A DNA stretch of 6,708 nucleotides from Burkholderiales bacterium (lineage in GTDB: Bacteria; Pseudomonadota; Gammaproteobacteria; Burkholderiales; SHXO01): NCBI GenBank assembly GCA_026125625.1, contig JAHCKU010000176.1, positions 1 through 6,708 on the forward strand, in the 5' to 3' direction. The notes beneath the pieces were generated by a model. The model did not search any database, was not told the DNA's origin, and worked only from the letters and a program-made list of their open reading frames with translations. This document shows, one piece after another, positions 1-5,110 of this stretch. The stretch's first letter is position 1. The number at the start of each line of letters is the position of its first letter. Both the position numbers and the translations under genes were made by a program.

Positions 1-102
1 GAGGCGTCGCTTTCCTGTCCCGAGCGCGATTTCCTCTCGGACGAGATCGCGGCTGTTGCCAGCGACTTAGGGCAGATTGTTGGAGATGCTGGCGATGCCT
101 GA
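1..102 (+). CDS. Possible C-terminal end of an upstream gene (partial)
   Basis: The first reading frame is open from the left edge to a TGA at 100-102. It gives about 33 residues ending in DEIAAVASDLGQIVGDAGDA, a believable amphipathic helical tail. About two thirds of its third codon positions are G or C, as expected for coding DNA here. The start lies outside the window and I recognise no family. It overlaps the first possible starts (77, 86, 95) of the following recombinase fragment. It could instead be a frame-shifted leftover of the missing N-terminal half of that recombinase. I cannot decide between these, so confidence is low. Confidence 0.3.
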   Translation, partial: EASLSCPERDFLSDEIAAVASDLGQIVGDAGDA

Positions 103-769
103 CCAAGGCAGCATGACGATGTCCGAGCACACAGGCAGGCGCCGCCCTCGCGCAGCCTTGCCCTATGCCGACATCCCTAAACTTGTCGTCGACCTGAAAC
201 GAGCTAGCACGGCCGAACCGATCAAGGCGGCGATCGAGTTCCTCATTCTCACGGCGGCGCGCACCGATCACGTCATTAGAGCGCGCTGGGAAGAATTCGA
301 TGTCGGTATAGCAGCGTGGACCATCCCAGCAGAGCGCATGAGGACCAACCATGCGCACCAGGTGCCGCTCGCGCCGCGTGCCGTCGCCATCCTGCGCGAG
401 ATGCACGAGCTGCTCGGCGCCGCCGGATTCGTGTTCCACCTCGGCCGCGAGGAACAGCCGCAACAGCCGCTGTCGAACATGTCGCTGCTGATGCCTCTTC
501 GTCGAATGGGCTATGCCTGCACCGTGCAGGGCTTCCGTACTACCTTCAGCGAATGGGCTGCAGAGCAGGCGAACTTCCCGCCGGAGATTGCCGAGGCAGC
601 ATTAGGCCGCCCTGCAGAGAATTCGACGGGGAAGGCAGAGCATCGCCGCGACCTGGTCGAGAACCGCCGGCAGTTGATGCTGATGTGGGAGAAGCACGTT
701 CTCTCCCGTTTCGCAAAGGTCGCGTTCCTGCGAAGCGGCAGCATAGGGCGCCCTACTCATGGATGCTAA
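77..769 (+). pseudogene. Decayed P4-type tyrosine recombinase, catalytic half only
   Basis: This frame matches the catalytic domain of P4-family integrases: an LPYADIP entry segment, the box I block EFLILTAARTDHVI, WTIPAERM, LSNMSLLM and GFRTTFSEWAAEQANFP. The N-terminal arm and core-binding domains (normally some 200 residues) are missing, with a stop at 68-70 just upstream. Counting from TTG 77, the box I Arg62 and the second Arg154 remain. The other catalytic positions are changed: the Lys after ERM is Arg89, the His of HxxR is Gln151 (VQGFR for VHGFR), the His of ALAH is Arg178, and the Tyr is His189 (EHRR for AYRR). It should not cut DNA. ATG 95 has GGAG nine bases upstream and is the likeliest start if it is translated; 77, 86, 113 and 119 are alternatives. 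The frame has no internal stop and overlaps the intact integrase by 11 bases. It is a remnant of an older island, or less likely a retained DNA-binding accessory. Confidence 0.75.
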
Positions 770-2066
770 ACGAATCCCGGGGCTGCGCCAGGATCCGGAC
801 ACGGGCGAGTACCGCATCGATGTCGTCCTCGCCGGCGAGCCGATGCAGCTTGCCACTGGCACGACCGACTTCAAGAGCGCAGCCCAGGCGCTGGAGAAGG
901 TCCGCCAGCACCTACGCGAGCGAGCGGCACTTGCCGGGGAATCCAACATCACCTGGAACGAGCTCGCCCTCGAGCATCTCAAGCGCATCGAGCTGCGCGG
1001 CAACCGTACGATCGAGGATACTCGTGCCAAGCTGCGCTGGCTCGAGCCGCACTTGGGGCACATGCTTGTTCGCGACATCGATGAGTCGGTGATCCGCGAG
1101 GTCCTGGAGAGGCGGCGCCTCGAGCCCAGGAAGCTCTACACGAAGAAGGCCGGTGTACGCCTAATCCCACGCAAGCAGCCGCTGCGGCCGACCACACTGA
1201 ATCGCTGGTGGGCACTTATCCATGCCATGCTGCGCTTCGCCTTAGGCAGGGGCTACATCAGCCGCATGCCGAGTTGGGACGGCCACGTTCCGGAGCCGCG
1301 CGGCAAGGCGCGTGTAGTGCGCTGGCTGCGTCCGGAAGAGGCTGAACGTCTGCTCAAGGCGCTGCCGCTACACGCGCACCCGGTCGTGAGCTTTGCCCTG
1401 GCCACGGGCCTGCGCAAGGCGAACGTCTTGGGTCTGTGCTGGGACCAGGTCGACCTCGAACGCCACCTGGTGCACATCAGCGCTGCTGATGCCAAAGGCA
1501 AGAAGAACTTGGGGCTACCACTCTCGGAGAAGGCAGTTCAAATTTTGCGCGGCCAGCTCGGACGGCACGAAAGAGCCGTGTTCACTTATAGAGGGAGGCC
1601 TGTTCGGGATTTGGATAGCAAGGCATGGAAGACGGCACTCAAGCGCGCAAAGATCGACCCGAGGTTTCGAAACCATGACTTGAGACATACCTGGGCGAGC
1701 TGGCATCTGCAAGCAGGGACACCGTTGGAAGTCCTCAGGCAGCTGGGCGGGTGGTCAACGCTCGATATGGTGATGACCTACGCGCACCTGTCGACCAGTC
1801 ACCTCGCGCAGTTCGCCGACAACAGCCGCAGGCCGGATCAGCCGGGCGAAGGCACGATGGTTTGGCCGAACGCAGAAGTGCACGCGACCGGCCAAGTATC
1901 CCAGCGCGTCGGCGTTGGCAGGCGCGGTCCTGCTCGCAAAGCGAAGACCGTCGCCATGAAATCAGCCTCGTCCGATCTAGGCAGGATCGTCGATCGCGTA
2001 ATCGGCCGCAGCCGGCGGCAGTCTGGCGTGGTTGAGCAAGCCGTGCGGCGCGCCCGTCAAGTCTAG
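759..2066 (+). CDS. Tyrosine recombinase (phage-type integrase), intact
   Basis: A 435-residue site-specific recombinase that would insert and, with a directionality factor, excise the element. Residues 1-55 resemble an arm-type N-terminal segment (PGLRQDPDTGEYRIDVVL). About 60-165 form the helical core-binding domain. About 185-350 form the catalytic domain, with all active-site residues visible: Arg219 in ATGLRKANVLGL, Lys246 in the beta-turn AADAKGKK, His306 and Arg309 in NHDLRHTWAS, Trp332 in LGGW, and the nucleophile Tyr341 in TYAHLS. The ATG at 759 lies inside the end of the decayed recombinase (11-base overlap), which suggests translational coupling; no strong ribosome binding site is seen. 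Some 94 residues follow the Tyr, far more than the usual 20-40, and this tail is basic (GRRGPARKAK, RSRRQ). The tail may bind DNA or be non-functional read-on. The family call is firm; target site and attP are not visible. Confidence 0.95.
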   Translation: MDAKRIPGLRQDPDTGEYRIDVVLAGEPMQLATGTTDFKSAAQALEKVRQHLRERAALAGESNITWNELALEHLKRIELRGNRTIEDTRAKLRWLEPHLGHMLVRDIDESVIREVLERRRLEPRKLYTKKAGVRLIPRKQPLRPTTLNRWWALIHAMLRFALGRGYISRMPSWDGHVPEPRGKARVVRWLRPEEAERLLKALPLHAHPVVSFALATGLRKANVLGLCWDQVDLERHLVHISAADAKGKKNLGLPLSEKAVQILRGQLGRHERAVFTYRGRPVRDLDSKAWKTALKRAKIDPRFRNHDLRHTWASWHLQAGTPLEVLRQLGGWSTLDMVMTYAHLSTSHLAQFADNSRRPDQPGEGTMVWPNAEVHATGQVSQRVGVGRRGPARKAKTVAMKSASSDLGRIVDRVIGRSRRQSGVVEQAVRRARQV

Positions 2067-2092
2067 GATGGCCTTTGCGGTAGTCTACTGGT

Positions 2093-2147
2093 GCCAGCCC
2101 TAGGCTGATCCCCGAATGCCGGGCACCTTCACCCGGCCCGGGCTGGC
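2093..2147 (+). promoter_or_regulatory. Nested, partly exclusive hairpins in the leader of the 2193 gene
   Basis: An 8-base perfect stem joins GCCAGCCC (2093-2100) to GGGCTGGC (2140-2147). Inside it a second hairpin pairs GCCGGG (2118-2123) with CCCGGC (2132-2137) over an 8-base loop. The left arm can instead fold locally: CAGCC (2095-2099) with GGCTG (2103-2107) over a 3-base loop, which excludes the long stem. The structure lies between the integrase stop and the ribosome binding site at 2180-2185. There is no T-run after it, so it is not an ordinary intrinsic terminator. Possible roles are an RNA switch, an attenuator or a protein-binding site; the pairing is seen, the role is inference. 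Confidence 0.4.
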
Positions 2148-2192
2148 GCATCCCCCCTCTTGAAGGCTCTCTGCGCATGAAGGAGCGCGATC

Positions 2193-2852
2193 ATGGCCGG
2201 GCATGCTCAGCCCCCGGAGAAACGTCCACCGGACACCTCCGACGCCCAGAAGGATCCTCCTCGCCAACCGCGTCTGCAAGGCATCGCCGAACCTAGCGCC
2301 TTCACACGCGCTGGCCTTCTTGCTCGGTTCTCGGAGCACGAACGCAGCCTTAGAGAGGCTCACGGCATAGATGAGGAGTTACCGCTCGCGGCACGGTTGT
2401 CGGACGCCTTCTGGTGGTACTACAACCATTGGGAGCCACGGGTCCCGCAGAAGAGTGAAGCTCCTGACCTGCGCAGGCAAAAGACGGCAATCGATCGAGA
2501 GCTTGCCAAGCAGGATCTGCCCGGCCACAGCAGAGAGCGGTTAAATCGAAGCTCTCAGCAAGTAGAGGATCGACTCACCGAGATTACACAGGGCCGTGGA
2601 AGGCCCGCAAATTTTGCGGTGGAAACACTACTCCTCGAGTTAATCGACATCTACGAAAAAGGCGTGGGCCAGAAGGCTTCAGTCTCAAGGAATTCGATTA
2701 CTGGAGTGGTCGTCGGCCCCCTCTTCCGATTTGTTATGGCAGTGCTTGCCGCCGCCCCGAAACCACTATCAATGTCAGAGATAGCGATTGGCCAAGCCCT
2801 CTGCCGTGCTTTGAAAAAGAAGCACAAACCGCAGAAAAGTGGCCGCCATTGA
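2193..2852 (+). CDS. Unknown 219-residue protein downstream of the integrase
   Basis: A confident gene of unknown function. ATG 2193 is preceded by AAGGAG (2180-2185) at a 7-base spacing. Residues 1-35 are Pro/Gln-rich and probably disordered. About 36-75 carry an acidic helical segment ending in the aromatic cluster DAFWWYYNHWEP. About 90-130 are highly charged and helix-prone (ELAKQ, RERLNRSSQQVEDRL), a possible short coiled coil. About 135-215 form a mostly hydrophobic helical domain containing GRGRPANFAVETLL and GPLFRFVMAVLAAAP, ending in a basic tail (KKKHK). The GPF/LxRF pattern resembles unknown accessory proteins that I recall next to integrases in Pseudomonas-type elements, but I cannot name a family. 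There is no signal peptide or membrane helix. Base composition falls across the 3' half: 151 G+C in the 300 bases 2581-2880, against 43 of 60 in the stretch 781-840. That suggests a separate origin for this gene. Confidence 0.8.
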   Translation: MAGHAQPPEKRPPDTSDAQKDPPRQPRLQGIAEPSAFTRAGLLARFSEHERSLREAHGIDEELPLAARLSDAFWWYYNHWEPRVPQKSEAPDLRRQKTAIDRELAKQDLPGHSRERLNRSSQQVEDRLTEITQGRGRPANFAVETLLLELIDIYEKGVGQKASVSRNSITGVVVGPLFRFVMAVLAAAPKPLSMSEIAIGQALCRALKKKHKPQKSGRH

Positions 2853-2957
2853 TTTTTGATCATATGACTTCCTTGTAACTGCTCTGCATGCTTGTTCCCG
2901 TTCGCCTACTTACGCACACCCATCCCAGCGAACGCATGACAGAAGGAGCGGATACAA

Positions 2958-3314
2958 ATGCTGCACAGGACGAAAACAAGCGCCCAACCCAGGAGCTTCC
3001 TGACGATCGAAGAAAGCTGCAGGGACGCGAACGTCAGCCGCACAACTTGGTACGAGCTCGACAAGATCGGCAAGGCGCCGCGCACCATCCGCATAGGACG
3101 GAAGCGCCTGGTGCCGATCGAAGAGCAAGCGCGGTGGCGCATCCAGCTGCTGGATGATAGCGGGGTACTGCCGCCCGCCGGTGATGAAGCGCCGGCAGCA
3201 GCAAGGCTGCTCGTAGCGCTCGCGATGGACCCGAAAACACCCCCCGAGGTCAGGCGCCAGGCGTGCGTTGACATTATGAAGATGGCCGGGATAGGTGCAG
3301 AGGTTGGGAGCTAG
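2958..3314 (+). CDS. AlpA/excisionase-like winged-helix protein with C-terminal helical extension
   Basis: A 118-residue protein. ATG 2958 follows AAGGAG (2943-2948) at 9 bases. Residues 13-62 have the AlpA / excisionase (MerR-like winged helix) pattern: FLTIEESCRDANVSRTTWYE is the helix-turn-helix with its recognition helix at SRTTWYELD, and KAPRTIRIGRKRLVP is the wing with the usual xxRIGxxxxxP. Such proteins control integrase expression or act as recombination directionality factors, so it is the likely partner of the 759 integrase. Most AlpA proteins stop after 65-75 residues. Here an Ala/Pro linker (70-80) is followed by two predicted helices (81-113, ARLLVALAMD and EVRRQACVDIMKMAGIG) resembling residues 99-130 of the 5111 protein. 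The TAG stop is in the same frame as the next gene, 30 bases away. The HTH call is good; the excisionase role is inferred. Confidence 0.88.
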   Translation: MLHRTKTSAQPRSFLTIEESCRDANVSRTTWYELDKIGKAPRTIRIGRKRLVPIEEQARWRIQLLDDSGVLPPAGDEAPAAARLLVALAMDPKTPPEVRRQACVDIMKMAGIGAEVGS

Positions 3315-3344
3315 GGAGTTCGCGAGCTCACGCGCCTGCGTGCC

Positions 3345-3869
3345 ATGCAACGCAATCGCTCGATCCCGAAGCGGGAAAGGATAGCCGGCAGACGGAGCAC
3401 GCTCTCCTTCGCCTCGCTGCCTCTGGCCTATTTCACGTCTCCCGAGTACAGCAGGCTTTCCCCCCGCGCGGTAAAGCTGTTGCTGGACCTGTTTACGCAG
3501 TTCAAGGGAGCGAACAACGGCGATCTATGTGCGGCGTTTTCCATCATGCGCCCGCTTGGTTGGACATCACGCGACCAGCTGCACAAAGGACTCCAAGAGC
3601 TTCTCGCCGAAGGGTGGATCACCGTAACGCGTCAGGGAGGCAAGAATCTGCCTACGCTCTTCGCAGTCACTTGGCTGCCGATCAACGAGTGTGCGGGCAA
3701 GCTCGACGTGAGGGCAACAAGCACACCGTTGCACACGTGGAAGAAGCCGGCCAAAGAAACCGCACTCGTGCTCAGTTTGCCTACGCCGACCTCTCCGAAA
3801 ACGCATTCCTTGACCCGCCACACGGGACAAGTTGACCCGCCACACGGGACAAGTACTGCTCACAAATGA
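3345..3869 (+). CDS. Winged-helix DNA-binding protein, candidate initiator or regulator acting on the overlapping repeats
   Basis: A 174-residue protein. The N-terminus is basic (residues 1-17). About 18-115 form a winged-helix domain: SFASLPLAYFTSPEYSRLSP, then KLLLDLFTQFKGANNGDLCA, MRPLGWTSRDQLHKGLQELL as the recognition region and GWITVTRQGGKN as the wing, ending in TLFAVTWLPINE. I recall this QF/YxGxNNGDL...TRQGG pattern from unnamed HTH proteins of proteobacterial islands, a few of which also carry repeated PxxGT tails; that is memory, not a search. About 125-174 are low complexity. The last residues are encoded by two copies of the 19-base repeat, read in different frames as LTRHTGQ and VDPPHGTS. 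ATG 3345 is the only plausible start but lacks a good ribosome binding site (GGGAG lies about 27 bases upstream), so reinitiation after the preceding gene is likely. It could autoregulate or initiate replication through the repeats. The gene call is strong, the function only inferred. Confidence 0.85.
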   Translation: MQRNRSIPKRERIAGRRSTLSFASLPLAYFTSPEYSRLSPRAVKLLLDLFTQFKGANNGDLCAAFSIMRPLGWTSRDQLHKGLQELLAEGWITVTRQGGKNLPTLFAVTWLPINECAGKLDVRATSTPLHTWKKPAKETALVLSLPTPTSPKTHSLTRHTGQVDPPHGTSTAHK

Positions 3870-3936
3870 GGCAGGTTGACCCGCCACACGGGACAGTGCG
3901 CCGAATTTTGGGCGTTTCGTTGACCCGCCACACGGG
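3810..3936. repeat. Iteron-like array: four copies of a 19-base repeat on a 22-base grid
   Basis: TTGACCCGCCACACGGGAC occurs perfectly at 3810-3828, 3832-3850 and 3876-3894. A fourth copy at 3920-3936 keeps the first 17 bases. Start-to-start distances are 22, 44 and 44, all multiples of 22, so all copies face the same side of the helix within about two turns each. The two empty grid slots (from 3854 and 3898) show no convincing repeat. Each full copy contains an imperfect dyad, TGnCCCG-N5-CGGGnCA, suitable for a dimeric protein. Copies 1 and 2 lie within the 3' end of the winged-helix gene; copies 3 and 4 lie between genes. Identity at the DNA level across different reading frames shows that the DNA itself is what is conserved. 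This is the pattern of replication iterons or operator clusters. Confidence 0.9.
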
Positions 3937-3972
3937 CTCCTATCTAGATATCTACCATATGGGGTGTTGTCG
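3937..3972. promoter_or_regulatory. AT-rich patch with 10-base palindrome beside the iterons
   Basis: The last repeat is followed at once by an AT-rich stretch (16 of 23 bases at 3938-3960). It contains the perfect palindrome TATCTAGATA (3941-3950), the overlapping GATATC and then CATATG. It lies between the array and the start of the PC4/HTH gene. An AT-rich block beside iterons is typical of an origin unwinding region, and the position would equally suit the promoter of the downstream gene. No clean -35/-10 pair is seen. The composition is observed; both roles are inference. Confidence 0.35.
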
Positions 3973-4740
3973 ATGACATTCAGACAAGAGCAAGAGAGCA
4001 CAGCCGGTCCGGATCAATACCAGACGGTCTATTCGAGAACCCCACGCAATAGCTACGAGGAGATCTTCGTTGCCCTGGCGAAGTGGAAAAATCGACTCGG
4101 CGTGGATATGCGGACGTGGCGGACGGATCGCCACGGCAATACCTTCCCAGGAAGCGGCATTCGGGTGCGCATTCCCGACTTCCTGGATGTGCTCGCCGGC
4201 ATGCTGGCCGCCGCGGTCGACCTGCATCGACAAGGGGCGATCGACTTGAATGCAATCGGCGTCCCATGCGACGAAGGCACGACACAATGGACGGCAGAGC
4301 AGCTGGAGCGCATTGACCTCTCGCTACTCACACGCCACGAGCAGGGGGAGGCTATCGAGGCTATAGCTGCCCGGATGTCGATGGATAGGCAGCGGGTACA
4401 GGACGGCATCGAGCGGGCTCGCCACCGACGGGAGCAGGAACGGCCCTCAGGGGCTACCAGGCGGGCCGCTACAGCGCTGCGTCAGCCGTCGGCAGTTGTT
4501 GACTCCGAATCCCCCGCGAGCCCTCAGGAGGCGCTACGCCTGCACGAGCAGGGCCTTTCCTACGGGGAGATTGGGCACGCCATGGGTGTCGATCGAAGTA
4601 CGGCCCTGCGGTGGGTACGGCGCGCGCGCCAAACGGCCGAAGCACCAGCCCATCAGACGCAACACCACGCAACAGGCGCAACAGCGAATGCAACGGTGGA
4701 CGCAACAGGCGCAACAGTGCGCAGCGAATCGTTGCTGTGA
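3973..4740 (+). CDS. PC4-like ssDNA-binding domain fused to two helix-turn-helix segments
   Basis: A 255-residue protein from ATG 3973; GTG 3964 and TTG 3967 are in-frame alternatives, and GGGG at 3961-3964 is a weak ribosome binding site. Residues 28-82 follow the PC4/p15 coactivator pattern: FVALAKWKNRLGVDMRTW pairs with the YVSVRDFKGKVLIDIRxY strands of eukaryotic PC4, and GNTFPGSGIRVRI matches its GxxKPGxKGISL loop and strand. PC4 folds bind single-stranded DNA. About 118-154 (HEQGEAIEAIAARMSMDRQR) is a first HTH. About 183-220 (RLHEQGLSYGEIGHAMGVDR, then STALRWVRRAR) is a clear second HTH of resolvase/homeodomain-like type. The last 25 residues, rich in Ala, Thr and Gln, come from GCAAC repeats. 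Next to an iteron array this mix suits a replication or transcription cofactor. The PC4 call is from memory of the fold and the HTH2 call is firm; the role is inferred. Confidence 0.85.
   Translation: MTFRQEQESTAGPDQYQTVYSRTPRNSYEEIFVALAKWKNRLGVDMRTWRTDRHGNTFPGSGIRVRIPDFLDVLAGMLAAAVDLHRQGAIDLNAIGVPCDEGTTQWTAEQLERIDLSLLTRHEQGEAIEAIAARMSMDRQRVQDGIERARHRREQERPSGATRRAATALRQPSAVVDSESPASPQEALRLHEQGLSYGEIGHAMGVDRSTALRWVRRARQTAEAPAHQTQHHATGATANATVDATGATVRSESLL
4659..4735. repeat. GCAAC repeat cluster at the 3' end of the PC4/HTH gene
   Basis: GCAAC occurs at 4659, 4669, 4678, 4690, 4702 and 4711 (steps 10, 9, 12, 12, 9), with the inverse GTTGC at 4731-4735. A perfect 18-base direct repeat, ACGCAACAGGCGCAACAG, lies at 4667-4684 and 4700-4717, a step of 33 bases (11 codons). 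It encodes the paired HATGATA / DATGATV segments. Because 33 is a multiple of three, this could be a simple protein-level duplication. The roughly helical spacing of the pentamers also allows a second protein-binding array. Confidence 0.7.
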
Positions 4741-4748
4741 TCGGAAGA

Positions 4749-4775
4749 GCGAGGCTTACCTGGTCGTAGCCTTGC
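4749..4775. terminator. Possible bidirectional terminator hairpin between convergent genes
   Basis: GCGAGGCT (4749-4756) pairs with AGCCTTGC (4768-4775) over an 11-base loop, eight pairs including one G-U. It sits between the TGA at 4738-4740 and the stop of the minus-strand gene at 4800-4802, where a shared terminator would be expected. No T-run follows on either strand, so the support is position and pairing only. Confidence 0.3.
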
Positions 4776-4799
4776 ACTCGCGGAGAGGGGGCTGACCGG

Positions 4800-4982
4800 C
4801 TACTTTCTCCCGCGCCACCGGCGCCTTCGAGGTACCGGCCTGCTGCGCATGCGATCCCAGAGAGCGAGGAACTCCACGTAGGACTTCTCCTTATCCGTCA
4901 GCGGTCGCCCCTGCCGCTTCGCCTTGGCCACCAGGAGCCGGGTGGAGCACAAGTACAACCGCATGATGCGAGCGGTGACCAT
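4800..4982 (-). CDS. Small, very basic unknown protein (60 residues)
   Basis: A minus-strand gene starting at the ATG complementary to 4980-4982, with a purine-rich ribosome binding site (AGGAGAGGGG) whose AGGGG part ends 7 bases before the start. The frame stays open further upstream on this strand, but that part runs antisense through the well-supported 5111 gene and is not used. The product has an N-terminal helix (MVTARIMRLYLCSTRLLVAK), a charged middle (RQGRPLTDKEKSYVEFLALW) and an Arg-rich tail (PRRRRWRGRK). That composition suggests nucleic-acid binding. It has no recognisable domain, signal peptide or Cys cluster. It is divergent from 5111 across a 128-base control region and convergent with the PC4/HTH gene, so it could be a small regulator of its neighbours. 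The gene is likely; its function is unknown. Confidence 0.6.
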   Translation of the reverse strand: MVTARIMRLYLCSTRLLVAKAKRQGRPLTDKEKSYVEFLALWDRMRSRPVPRRRRWRGRK

Positions 4983-5110
4983 TGGAATTCCCCTCTCCTG
5001 AATCGAATGCGTGCCTCGCGGATGTTTGCATAACTTTGAGTAATCCGCCTGTGCTGTATCAGCATGATTTAAGGTAGAGTTTTGCTCCCTATCGCAGTAG
5101 GAGGAGGCAA
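4983..5110. promoter_or_regulatory. Divergent control region with TGCTG-TAT-CAGCA inverted repeat
   Basis: This spacer separates the divergent starts at 4982 (minus) and 5111 (plus), so it should hold both promoters. Its middle (about 5020-5090) is less GC-rich than its flanks. The inverted repeat TGCTG-TAT-CAGCA (5052-5064) is a plausible operator placed between the genes. AGGAGGAGG just before 5111 is the plus-strand ribosome binding site. I see no -35/-10 pair good enough to assign on either strand. Confidence 0.4.

Noticed and set aside
316..1092. Plus-strand open frame bridging both recombinases (258 residues)
   Set aside because: It is out of frame with two clearly homologous recombinase segments and reads as Arg/Ala/Ser-rich shadow sequence typical of GC-rich DNA.
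1735..2178. Minus-strand 147-residue frame over the integrase 3' end
   Set aside because: It is antisense to the catalytic His/Arg/Trp/Tyr region, which is clearly the real coding strand; Arg-rich shadow composition.
1..2192. tRNA gene end or attachment site near the integrase
   Set aside because: I looked for a T-loop-like GTTCGA block and for direct repeats flanking the integrase and found none, so no att site can be placed in this window.
2853..2957. Promoter for the AlpA-like gene (TTGTAA at 2873-2878)
   Set aside because: No acceptable -10 hexamer lies at 16-18 bases; the palindrome TCATATGA at 2860-2867 is too short to call on its own.
3810..3936. Repeat array considered as a CRISPR
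   Set aside because: The repeats are 19 bases, spacers are 3 or 25 bases, two copies lie in a coding region and no cas gene is near. Phased protein-binding sites fit better.
3567..4001. Minus-strand open frame across the repeat array (144 residues)
   Set aside because: It is antisense to the winged-helix gene and repeat DNA; its recurring SRVAGQ peptide only reflects the DNA repeats, and no ribosome binding site is seen.
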